Source: Streptomyces sp. NRRL F-2580 (lineage in GTDB: Bacteria > Actinomycetota > Actinomycetes > Streptomycetales > Streptomycetaceae). From it: a stretch of 64,000 bases of DNA. Of this stretch, positions 43,294 to 51,293 are shown one piece after another. The notes beneath the pieces were generated by a model. The model did not search any database. It saw only the letters and a list, made by a program, of their open reading frames with translations, and was not told the origin of the DNA. The stretch covers positions 62,001 through 126,000 of the forward strand of contig NZ_JOIR01000006.1 of the NCBI RefSeq assembly GCF_000720115.1. The letters run 5' to 3'. Both the position numbers and the translations under genes were made by a program. Position 1 is the first letter of the stretch, and each line of letters begins with the position of its first letter.

Positions 43294-43663
43294 CGGGCAG
43301 CCTGCCCCGGAAGGGTCGTGAGGACGGCGAAGCCCGTGGCCCGACGGCAGTGGAACCGGCGGTTCGGCCGCTCGGCCGCTCGGCCGAGGGGAAGGTGGCC
43401 GTCCGGCCGAGGCGCGGGCGCCGCGCGCGCGTTGGTTCACTGGAAGACGTTGACGAGGGTTCGGGGATGCCCTCAGGCACCGCTGCGTGTCACGTTCCAG
43501 CCGGCCCAGCCGGCGACACCCCAAACCGGAACGTGGCCGTCCCGCGCGGATGCCAAGTCCGCGCGGGAGGCCCGCGGCCGCTTTGGGGAGTGGCCGCGGG
43601 CCGTTCCGCGTTCCCTCCCCCGCCGCAACCGGGGGACGGAAGTCCGTGGGGGCGTGGCGGAGG
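43294..43663. other. 370-bp convergent intergenic region with two tandem hairpins
   Basis: No gene is supported. It lies between genes converging from both sides and carries the stems at 43539-43565 and 43567-43600. The left part (43350-43450) is simple GC-rich sequence with repeated GGCCGCTCG. Confidence 0.6.
43539..43600. terminator. two back-to-back hairpins between convergent genes
   Basis: Stem 1 has arms CCCGCGCGGA/TCCGCGCGGG (43539-43548, 43556-43565). Stem 2 has arms GGCCCGCGGCC/GGCCGCGGGCC (43567-43577, 43590-43600). Both are perfect. They are placed to terminate the minus-strand AAA+ gene and any read-through from the kinase operon. Confidence 0.65.
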
Positions 43664-44953
43664 TCAGAACCGGGCGTGGGCCGTGATGTCCGCCTCGAAC
43701 TCGCCCGTCATCGCCGGGGTCACCGTCGGCCGGCACTGCCGGACCGCCGCCAGGTAGTCCTCCGTGGTCGCGCCCAGCTGCGCGGCGGCCGCGCCCCGCG
43801 CGCCCACGGCCTCCAGGTCCCGTTCGAAGGACACCTGCGCCGCGATCCGGGCCGCGTGCTCGACGTCGGCCGGCGTGAACAGCTCGGTCGCCGCCACCAG
43901 GGCCGCCACGTCGACGTCCGCGCGCCCCGCCGTGTAGCGGGACCAGATCGCGGCGCGCGCACCGGCGTCCGGGGTGCCGATCGGGATCAGGTAGTCGAAG
44001 CGCCCGGGCCGCAAGAAGGCCGGGTCGAGGGAGCGGATGGAGTTGGTGGCGCACACCAGCAGCCGTTCGCCGCCCTCCCGGAAGCCCGGTATGAGCTTGA
44101 GCAGCTCGTTCGTCACGCCGTGGATCCCGCCGGGCTGCGCGGGCTCGGTGCGCACCGGTGCGATCTCCTCCACCTCGTCGATGAAGACGAGTACGCGCTC
44201 CAGCTCGGCGATCCGGGCGAAGGCGTCGCGCAGTGCTGCGGCCAGGTTGCCCTCGTCGGCGAGGCGGGAGGGCAGCAGTTCCACGAAGGGCCAGCCGAGC
44301 CGGGAGGCGATGGCCCGGGCGAAGGTGGTCTTGCCGGTGCCGGGCGGGCCGAAGAGGGTGATCGCGCGCGGCGGCCGCACCCCGTGCGAGGCGGCCCGCT
44401 CGGGCTCGGCGAGCGGCAGCACCACGCGCCGCTCGATGAGGTCCTTCTCCTTCTCCATGCCGGCGACCTTGACCCACAGGTCGTTGGGGAGGAAGCGGCC
44501 GCCGAGGTCGTCGAGGAGGCCGGCGGCCGGTCCGTGCAGGGGCTCGGTCTTCTCGAAGTAGGCGACGGCGGGCTGCCGGGTGTAGCCGGCGTTGAGCAGG
44601 CCCTCGCCGAGCAGGTCCTCCTCGGGCAGGACGTAGGCGATACGGCCGACGCGCGCGGCGATGAGCCGGCGCTCCAGCTCGACGAGCAGGGCGCTGGCGA
44701 GGCCGCGGCCGCGCCAGCCGGCGGCGATCGCGATGCGCATGACCCAGGCCCGCTCCCCGGTGACGCAGGCCAGTGCCGCGCCGATCGGGACGCCCTGGTG
44801 GACGGCGACCACGCAGGGCTGGCGGTCGGTCAGCGCGCTGATGCACTCGGCGAGCGAGAAGACGGACTCCTGGCCGAGTTCGGCCGTGGTGTCGATCAGG
44901 TGGACCACCGCTGCGAGATCGCTCTCGCGGTAGTCGTGGATGAGCCATTGCAC
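43664..44953 (-). CDS. GNAT acetyltransferase-AAA+ ATPase fusion
   Basis: A 429-residue protein. Residues about 1-140 are a GNAT domain (acetyl-CoA loop in IAIAAGWRGRGLASALLVEL). Residues about 160-400 are an AAA+ ATPase of the FtsH/CDC48-like class (Walker A LFGPPGTGKTTFARAIASRL, Walker B RVLVFIDEVEEI, sensor 1 LLVCATNSIRSLDP, arginine-finger region AFLRPGRFDYLIPIG). No protease motif or membrane span is present. The combination suggests an ATP-driven remodeller that acetylates, or is recruited by, its substrate. Substrate unknown. It stands alone. Confidence 0.9.
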   Translation of the reverse strand: MQWLIHDYRESDLAAVVHLIDTTAELGQESVFSLAECISALTDRQPCVVAVHQGVPIGAALACVTGERAWVMRIAIAAGWRGRGLASALLVELERRLIAARVGRIAYVLPEEDLLGEGLLNAGYTRQPAVAYFEKTEPLHGPAAGLLDDLGGRFLPNDLWVKVAGMEKEKDLIERRVVLPLAEPERAASHGVRPPRAITLFGPPGTGKTTFARAIASRLGWPFVELLPSRLADEGNLAAALRDAFARIAELERVLVFIDEVEEIAPVRTEPAQPGGIHGVTNELLKLIPGFREGGERLLVCATNSIRSLDPAFLRPGRFDYLIPIGTPDAGARAAIWSRYTAGRADVDVAALVAATELFTPADVEHAARIAAQVSFERDLEAVGARGAAAAQLGATTEDYLAAVRQCRPTVTPAMTGEFEADITAHARF

Positions 44954-45063
44954 CGGGTACCGCCCCTCGTTCGTGCTCCTGCGGCGAGGCTAGGGGCGGC
45001 AGTACCGGACGATCACGCTCCGTCGTGCACAACAGGCGGTCCGGAAACCGTCCGTGTCGTCCA

Positions 45064-45069
45064 TAGACT
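45064..45069 (+). promoter_or_regulatory. candidate -10 TAGACT upstream of the GT-C gene
   Basis: TAGACT fits the TAGNNT -10 of vegetative Streptomyces promoters and lies about 45 bp upstream of the ATG at 45114. It lies inside the longer reading frame that starts at 45054, which argues for the shorter protein. Confidence 0.4.
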
Positions 45070-45113
45070 GGTGGCTTCCGCCCGAACGCCAGACCGAGGA
45101 TCCCAGCGCCTTC

Positions 45114-46568
45114 ATGCTTTGCCACATATCCGCGGCCCGACGCGGGCTCCTCCTCCGGCTCGTTCCGTTCCTGTGGACCCTGGCGTTCGGTCTGTGGGGG
45201 CTCTCCCGGCAGGACAGCGTGTGGCGGGACGAGGCGGCGACCTGGCAGGTGGCGGGGCGGCCGGCCGGCGAGATATGGCGCATGCTGGGGAACGTCGACG
45301 CCGTGCACGGGCTCTACTACCTGCTGATGCACGGGCTCTTCGAGGTCTTCGGCGCGAGTACGACCACCCTGCGGCTGCCGTCCGTGCTGGCGGTCGCCGC
45401 CGCCGCGGCGTGCGTGGCGCTGACCGGGAGCCGGCTGGCGGGATTCTGGGCGGGGCTCGGCGGCGGACTGGCCCTCGGGCTGCTGCCGGCCGTCCAGTTC
45501 TACCTTCAGGAGGGCCGGCCGTACGCGCTGGTCGCGGCCGGGGCCGGACTGTCGACCCTGTTGCTGGTCTCGCTCGTGGAGGGCGGGCCCGGGCGGCGGG
45601 TCTGGCCGCGCTGGACGGCGTACGGGGTCACGGTGCTGGTGTGCGCCCTGCTGAACTGGCTGTCGCTGCTGATCCTGCCGGCGCACGCGGCGACCCTGTG
45701 GTGGGTGCGGGCCGGGCGCGGGGTCCTGCTGCGCTGGGCGGCGTACGGCTTCGCCGCGGTGGCGGGGGCGCTCCCCCTGATCCTGTTCAGCCGGGGCCAG
45801 TCGGACCAGGTGTCGTGGATACCGCCCTTGACCTGGCACATGCTGATCGGCCCGGGGATCCTCCTCGCCGTCGGCGGGCTCGGCGCGTGGGCGGACCGGC
45901 CCGACCGCAAGAGCCTCTCGGCGGCGGCGGTGGGTCTGCCGCTGCTGGCGGTGCCGCAGCTCGGGCTGATCGGTCTGTCGCTGGTCCAGCCGCTGTTCCT
46001 GGACCGGTACGTGCTGTTCTCGATGGTGGGCCTGGCGCTGCTGATCGGCGCCGCGCTGGGCGCGGCCGTACGGGCGTGCGCGCCCCGGTTCCCGCGGGCG
46101 GCGGGGCTGCTCGTGCCGGGTGTGGTCGGGGTGACGGTGGTGGCTCTGCTGCCGGTGGAGCTGGGCAAGCGGACCCCGGCCAGCCGCGTCGACGACGTCC
46201 TGGCGGTGGCTGGCGAGGTGGACCGGCTGAAGCGGGACGGGGACGCGGTGCTGTTCGTGCCGGCCGCACGGCGGGACACCGCGCTGGTCTCCCCCGGCGC
46301 CTTCACGGGCCTGACCGATCTGGCGCTGGCCCGCACCCCGGTCGGCTCGGCGACGCTCAAGGGCGAGGAGGCGGAACCGGATCGGATCCGGGCTTCGCTG
46401 CTCGGGCAGCGGCGGGTGCTGCTGGTGACGGACTCGGCGAAGGTCGCGAAGGCCCCGTCGGCGGAGCGCGACAAGGCGAAGGCCGCGGTCCTGCGGGAGC
46501 ACTTCGCGGTGGTGGAGGACCGGCAGGTGCGGGGCCGCCGGGTGACGGTGTACGAGCGACGCGGTTAG
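45114..46568 (+). CDS. GT-C family membrane glycosyltransferase (GT39-like)
   Basis: A 484-residue protein with about ten to eleven spans. The first extracytoplasmic loop has SRQDSVWRDEAATWQVAGRP, with the Asp-Glu pair typical of GT-C enzymes, and YYLLMHGLFEVFGASTTTLR follows. The family transfers sugars from polyprenyl phosphate carriers to proteins or envelope polymers. The C-terminal about 120 residues are an extracytoplasmic soluble domain. ATG at 45114 is preferred because of the promoter-like -10 at 45064. GTG at 45054 is an alternative. Confidence 0.82.
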   Translation: MLCHISAARRGLLLRLVPFLWTLAFGLWGLSRQDSVWRDEAATWQVAGRPAGEIWRMLGNVDAVHGLYYLLMHGLFEVFGASTTTLRLPSVLAVAAAAACVALTGSRLAGFWAGLGGGLALGLLPAVQFYLQEGRPYALVAAGAGLSTLLLVSLVEGGPGRRVWPRWTAYGVTVLVCALLNWLSLLILPAHAATLWWVRAGRGVLLRWAAYGFAAVAGALPLILFSRGQSDQVSWIPPLTWHMLIGPGILLAVGGLGAWADRPDRKSLSAAAVGLPLLAVPQLGLIGLSLVQPLFLDRYVLFSMVGLALLIGAALGAAVRACAPRFPRAAGLLVPGVVGVTVVALLPVELGKRTPASRVDDVLAVAGEVDRLKRDGDAVLFVPAARRDTALVSPGAFTGLTDLALARTPVGSATLKGEEAEPDRIRASLLGQRRVLLVTDSAKVAKAPSAERDKAKAAVLREHFAVVEDRQVRGRRVTVYERRG

Positions 46569-46715
46569 CCTCGCGGGGCCGCCGGTGCGCCGAGCCGTCG
46601 GTCCGCGGGCCCGCCGGCCCGCCGGTCCGGGTTTCACACCGGGTCCACCGGATTCACAGGGGATTCATACGGAACACCGGGCTCCGGACATAGGTTCGGC
46701 GGGCAGGGTGGAAAC

Positions 46716-47492
46716 ATGATCCACCGCATGCTCCCCCGGCCGGCCCGGCGCATCCGTGCGCGGCGGGCGTCACGGATCCTGCTCGCGCTGACCGCGATGG
46801 CGGCGCTGCTCGGCGTGGACCTGCCCGACGCCGCGGCCGGACCGCCGCTCGGGATCACCGCGTGGGCACTGGCGGACGCGACGGCGGACCGGGTGGGCGC
46901 GCTCTTCGCGGACGGGCTCGACGGCGGGCACTTCTGTACCGCCGCCGTGGTGCGCAGCGACGACCGCGATGTGATCGCCACGGCCGCGCACTGCCTGGAG
47001 AGCCCGTACACCACCGTCTTCGCGCCGGGCTACCGGGACGGCGAGGCCCCGTACGGCCTCTGGAAGCTCACCGGCGTGTACCTGGCCCCGGGCTGGACCG
47101 AGGGCCAGGACCCGGACGACGACATCGCCTTCGCGACGGTGGCCCCGGTGGACGGCGCGCAGGGCGGGTCCGTCGAGGACCTCGTGGGCGGCTTCCCGGT
47201 GGCCGCCGAGCAGCCGGACGACGCCGCGGTGACGGTCATCGGGTACCCGCGGACCCTGGAGGCCCCGCTGCGCTGCGCCAACACCACCGACCTGTTCTCC
47301 GACACCCAGCGGCGGATCGGCTGCCCGGACCTCAGCGGCGGCACCAGCGGCAGCCCCTGGCTGGTGGACGGCGCGCTGGCCGGGGTGCTCGGCGGCCACG
47401 AGGGCGGCGGGAGCGTGCCGGAGATCTCGTACAGCGCGGTGATGGGCGACCAGGCGGTGGAGCTGTACCGGGAGGCGGCCGACGCCGGCTAG
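46716..47492 (+). CDS. secreted trypsin-like serine protease
   Basis: A 258-residue protein with a twin-Arg-like, Arg-rich signal region (RRIRARRASRILLALTAMAA) and an Ala-rich cleavage area (DLPDAAAG). The catalytic triad is His92 in VIATAAHCLE, Asp near 135 in DPDDDIAFATV and Ser211 in DLSGGTSGSPWLVDG. Four Cys could form two disulfides (HFC...AAHC; RCANT...IGCPD). It is a chymotrypsin-fold exoprotease of the short V8/trypsin-like type without a propeptide of obvious length. It is convergent with the acyltransferase gene. Confidence 0.9.
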   Translation: MIHRMLPRPARRIRARRASRILLALTAMAALLGVDLPDAAAGPPLGITAWALADATADRVGALFADGLDGGHFCTAAVVRSDDRDVIATAAHCLESPYTTVFAPGYRDGEAPYGLWKLTGVYLAPGWTEGQDPDDDIAFATVAPVDGAQGGSVEDLVGGFPVAAEQPDDAAVTVIGYPRTLEAPLRCANTTDLFSDTQRRIGCPDLSGGTSGSPWLVDGALAGVLGGHEGGGSVPEISYSAVMGDQAVELYREAADAG

Positions 47493-47503
47493 GCCGGCCG
47501 GGC

Positions 47504-48721
47504 CTAGCGGACGGCCGGGATGCGTTCCGCCTCGGGCGCGGTGGGCTGTGCGGGCAGCCGTCGGAGCGGGGGCGGGGCCGGGGTGCCCGAGCGGATGTCC
47601 TGGATGCCGCGCCGCAGCCGGTCGCGCAGGAAGCGGCCCAGCGGGCGTTCGACGAACCGGTGGATGAGCCAGGCGAGCAGCACCATGAGGGTGGTGACGC
47701 CGATGGCCAGGGGTACGGGCGCCACCTCGTGGCGGAAGTGGTGGATCAAGGTCAGCCCGGCCAGCATGTGGATCAGGTAGAGCGGGTACGTGATCGCCCC
47801 GGCGTGCGGGAGCCAGCGCCACCGGATGCCGTCGAGGGCGCCGAGGGCTATCGCCGCCATCAGGGTGAAGCCGAGCAGGATGATCACGTGGGCGGGCCAG
47901 GCGGGCGTCTGCTGGGTGACGCCGGGGCCGAGGCTGGCGGTCATGCGGTCGTGCACGTGGTGCTGCGCGAGGAGGAACTGGAGGCCGACGACGGCCCACA
48001 GGACTGCGTTCGGCCGGAAGCGCCGCATCAGGTGGAAGGCGATGCCGGCGATGAAGTACGGGGAGGCGGACGACGCCGCGAAGAAGGACAGCACGCCGCT
48101 GTCGACGGCGGGGGCCACCACGCCGGCGAGGGTCCAGACCCCGCAGAAGAGGACGCAGTTGCGGTAGGTCACGCCGCGCATGACGACGACGGCGAACAGG
48201 ACGTAGAACTTGAGCTCGACGAAGAGGGTCCAGTACACGTCGTCGATGTGCGGGACCCCGATGCCGGCCTGCAGCATCGACAGGTTCACCACCGCGTCGC
48301 CGCCCTTGATCCTCCGCACCTCGGGCCAGTTGAACAGCACGAGGGAGGTGAAGGCCACGGCCGTCCAGTAGGCGGGGAACAGCCTCGATATCCGGGACAC
48401 CGCGAAGTCGCCCACGGTCCGGCCCCAGGTGCTCATGCAGATGACGAACCCGCTGACCAGGAAGAAGATCTCGACGCCGAGCCAGCCGTAGACGGCGAAC
48501 CCGTGGGCGGCCGGGAAGACGCCCTCGGTCGGTTCGCCCCAGGCGCTGTCGAGGACCACGTAGTGGTAGAAGAGGACGGAGAGCGCGGCGAGGACCCGGA
48601 CGCCGTCAAGGACGGCCAGGCGTCCACCGGCGGCTCCCTTGCGCGTGCGGCCGTCGTGTGCGGCACCGGCACGCGTGCCGTCGCTCGGTAGCGGCCCTCC
48701 GGCTGAACTGCCCGCGCCCAT
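47504..48721 (-). CDS. acyltransferase 3 (OafA/YrhL family)
   Basis: A 405-residue membrane acyltransferase with about ten spans. Family motifs are LAVLDGVRVLAALSVLFYHY (conserved His in span I), GWLGVEIFFLVSGFVICMST and SRISRLFPAYWTAV. Members O-acetylate or O-acylate envelope sugars or antibiotics. The C-terminal tail is cytoplasmic and Pro/Arg-rich. ATG at 48721 is preferred over the upstream start since the additional residues are low complexity. GAGGG abuts the start. Confidence 0.9.
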   Translation of the reverse strand: MGAGSSAGGPLPSDGTRAGAAHDGRTRKGAAGGRLAVLDGVRVLAALSVLFYHYVVLDSAWGEPTEGVFPAAHGFAVYGWLGVEIFFLVSGFVICMSTWGRTVGDFAVSRISRLFPAYWTAVAFTSLVLFNWPEVRRIKGGDAVVNLSMLQAGIGVPHIDDVYWTLFVELKFYVLFAVVVMRGVTYRNCVLFCGVWTLAGVVAPAVDSGVLSFFAASSASPYFIAGIAFHLMRRFRPNAVLWAVVGLQFLLAQHHVHDRMTASLGPGVTQQTPAWPAHVIILLGFTLMAAIALGALDGIRWRWLPHAGAITYPLYLIHMLAGLTLIHHFRHEVAPVPLAIGVTTLMVLLAWLIHRFVERPLGRFLRDRLRRGIQDIRSGTPAPPPLRRLPAQPTAPEAERIPAVR

Positions 48722-48848
48722 CCCTCGACCACCCCTTGTGAACGTACGACTGTCCGATGACCGCCGTCGGATCTGCGGAACCTTACAGCGCGTTCCCGGT
48801 CGCCCCCGGGTGAGCCGGACCACACCCGACCGGTTTGCCGGACGCGTC

Positions 48849-49334
48849 CTATTCCGGGATCCCCGCGGGCGCCGCGAACCAGGTGGGCTCGTCGCGCAGG
48901 GCCCGGTGGATCCGGTCCAGGGCGAAGGGCTCCAGCGGCGGCAGCGCGTCCACCTCGAACCAGGCCACTTCGAGGGACTCGTGGTCGTTGGCCCGCGCCT
49001 CGCCGCCGATCGCGCGGCAGCGGAAGGTGATGTCCTGGAACTGGCAGATGTCGCCGTTGGGGTAGGTGATCGGCTCCAGCATCTGGACGAGCACCACCCG
49101 CTCGGGGACGCAGCGCACCGCCGTCTCCTCGTACACCTCGCGCACGGCGGTCTCGGCGGGCTGCTCCCCCGGTTCGGCGATCCCGCCGACCACGGACCAC
49201 CGGCCGGTGTCGGAGCGCCGGCCGAGCAGCACCCGGCCCAGGTCGTCGAGGACGATGGCCGTGACCCCGGGGAGCAGGAGCAGCTGGTGCCCGGCGGTGG
49301 CTCGGATGGCGCGGATGAAATCGGGTGTGGTCAT
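48849..49334 (-). CDS. Nudix hydrolase
   Basis: A 161-residue Nudix protein: LLLLPGVTAIVLDDLGRVLL, then the Nudix box GGIAEPGEQPAETAVREVYE plus ETAV. All catalytic Glu residues are present. The helical N-terminus (MTTPDFIRAIRATAGHQLLL) is typical of a Streptomyces subgroup of ADP-ribose/NTP-type pyrophosphohydrolases. Substrate unknown. It lies 37 bp downstream of lnt on the same strand and could be co-transcribed. Confidence 0.9.
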   Translation of the reverse strand: MTTPDFIRAIRATAGHQLLLLPGVTAIVLDDLGRVLLGRRSDTGRWSVVGGIAEPGEQPAETAVREVYEETAVRCVPERVVLVQMLEPITYPNGDICQFQDITFRCRAIGGEARANDHESLEVAWFEVDALPPLEPFALDRIHRALRDEPTWFAAPAGIPE

Positions 49335-49371
49335 CCCCCGACCCTACGAGGCCGGGGCGCCGGCCCCGGTC

Positions 49372-51018
49372 TCACTCCGCCCGGCGCGCGCGGATCCGCC
49401 GGGTCAGGAGCAGGCCGAAGCCGCCGGCGGCGAGGAGGAGCAGCGCGTACTCGGGCAGCGGTCCGACGACGGTGGCCGGGGTACGGGTGGAGCGCAGCGG
49501 GATCTCGGCGACCAGGGCGTCCGCGGTGAACATCCTGGTCTGCGCCGTGATCCTGCCGTCGGGGCGGATGACCGCGCTGACCCCACTGGTGACGGGGACG
49601 AGGACGGTCCGGCTGTGCTCGACGGCGCGGATCCGGTCCATGGCCAGCTGCTGGTAGGTCATCTGGGTCCGGCCGAACGTGGCGTTGTTGCTCGGCACGG
49701 CGATCACCTGGGCACCGTCCCGGACGGTGGAGCGGACGGCGTCGTCGAAGGCGGCCTCGAAGCAGGTGACCATGCCCACACCGCTGCCGGCCATGTCGAA
49801 GACGCCGGGGTCCTTGCCGGGGCCGAAGTCCCGGCGCACCCGGTCCACGTCGGCGCTGAAGAGCCGGACGAAGGAGCGCATCGGGATGCGCTCGCCGAAG
49901 GGCTGGATCTTGCGCTTGTCGTAGGTCGCGGTGGGGCCCGCGCCCGGGTCCCAGAGGATCATCGTGTTGCGCAGCGGACCCGTCTCCGGGGACACGACGG
50001 CCCCGATCGCCACGGGCACGCCGATGGCCTTGACCGCCTCGTCGATGACGGCGCGGGCGTCGGGTTCGGCGTACGGGTCGAGGTCGGAGGAGTTCTCCGG
50101 CCAGACGACGAAGTCGGGCTTCGGGGCGCGGCCGGCCTTGACGTCCTCGGCGAGCTGGATGGTGCGCTTGGCGTGGTTGTCGAGGACGGCGCGGCGCTGG
50201 GAGTTGAAGTCGAGGCCGAGGCGCGGCACGTTGCCCTGGATGACGGCGGCCACCACGGTGCCGTCCTCGGCCGCGTCGGAGACGAGCGGGCGGGCGGCGA
50301 GTCCGGCGCCGATCGGCGCGGCGATGGTCAGCGCGGTCAGCGCGGCGGTGGTGCGGCCGGGGTGCCGGCGGGCGATGCGCACGGCTTCGTAGAGGCCGAA
50401 TCCGCAGAGGGCGACGCCGAAGGAGAGCAACGGGGTGCCGCCGAGGGCGGCGAGCGGGGTGAAGACGCCGTCGGCCTGCCCGAAGGCGAGCTTGCCCCAG
50501 GGGAACCCGCCGAAGGGTGCCCGGGCGCGCAGGGCCTCGCCCGCGACCCAGACGGCGGCGGCGAACAGCGGCCAGGCCGGGAGCCGGCTGACGAGGGCGA
50601 TGCCGAGGCCGGTGAGGCCGATCAAAAGGGCTTCGAGGCTGACCAGTGCCAGCCACGGCACCGGGCCGACCTCCTCCCCGGTCCAGACGAGGAGCGGCAG
50701 CAGGAAGCCGAGACCCGCGAGGAAACCGAGGCCGAATCCGGCCCTGGCGCGGCGGCCGTGGAGGCAGCTGGCGAGCAGGGCGATGCCGAAGGGGGCCAGC
50801 CACCACAGGGGGCGGGGCGGGAAGCTGAGGTAGAGCAGCACGCCGGAGAGGACGGCGAGCAGGGAGCGCACCAGCCGGGCTCCCTTTCGCCGCGCGGGGG
50901 CGGGGGCCGCGGCGGCGTCGCCGGGGGCCGTGGCGTGGGGCGGCGCGACCTCGGCCGGGGCTCCGTCGGCGGGCTGCGAGGGCTCGTTCCCGGCCGCGCG
51001 GGTGACACTGCTGCTCAT
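49372..51018 (-). CDS. lnt: Lnt, apolipoprotein N-acyltransferase
   Basis: A 548-residue protein. A Pro/Ala-rich N-terminus (about 1-45) precedes about six to seven spans (residues 48-230) and a nitrilase-like domain (about 240-510). Catalytic features are Glu in FVVWPENSSDLDPY, Lys in YDKRKIQPFGERIPMRSF and Cys in GVGMVTCFEAAFDD. It adds the third acyl chain to lipoprotein N-termini, for example the ModA-type lipoprotein in this window. ATG at 51018 is chosen since upstream residues lack support. The Shine-Dalgarno is weak. Confidence 0.92.
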   Translation of the reverse strand: MSSSVTRAAGNEPSQPADGAPAEVAPPHATAPGDAAAAPAPARRKGARLVRSLLAVLSGVLLYLSFPPRPLWWLAPFGIALLASCLHGRRARAGFGLGFLAGLGFLLPLLVWTGEEVGPVPWLALVSLEALLIGLTGLGIALVSRLPAWPLFAAAVWVAGEALRARAPFGGFPWGKLAFGQADGVFTPLAALGGTPLLSFGVALCGFGLYEAVRIARRHPGRTTAALTALTIAAPIGAGLAARPLVSDAAEDGTVVAAVIQGNVPRLGLDFNSQRRAVLDNHAKRTIQLAEDVKAGRAPKPDFVVWPENSSDLDPYAEPDARAVIDEAVKAIGVPVAIGAVVSPETGPLRNTMILWDPGAGPTATYDKRKIQPFGERIPMRSFVRLFSADVDRVRRDFGPGKDPGVFDMAGSGVGMVTCFEAAFDDAVRSTVRDGAQVIAVPSNNATFGRTQMTYQQLAMDRIRAVEHSRTVLVPVTSGVSAVIRPDGRITAQTRMFTADALVAEIPLRSTRTPATVVGPLPEYALLLLAAGGFGLLLTRRIRARRAE

Positions 51019-51293
51019 CTGGCGGAGTGTACGTCCCCGCCCCTCGGACACCGGTAAGCGCCCGGGCTGGTCCGGGCCCGTCGCGCCCACCACCCAAGTA
51101 ATGACAAATGGGATATTCAGCGCATACGCCGCATTCAACTCGACTTATTTCATATGCCGTTTGAGGGTGTGTCAGTCGCAAACGCGCGGGGCATAATCGG
51201 GGCCGGTCGTCTCCGGAAGCGGTGGAGCCATCGGGACACCGACTCACCCCCTCGGCGGAATTCCGCACCGGACCGATCCTCAAGGCGTCGTAC
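51019..51293 (+). promoter_or_regulatory. AT-rich divergent promoter region between lnt and the PIG-L gene
   Basis: About 110 bp (51095-51200) is conspicuously AT-rich for this genome (GACAAATGGGATATTCAG, CGACTTATTTCATATGCC). CATAAT at 51192-51197 is a good -10 candidate for the plus-strand gene. No clear operator palindrome was found. Confidence 0.5.
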
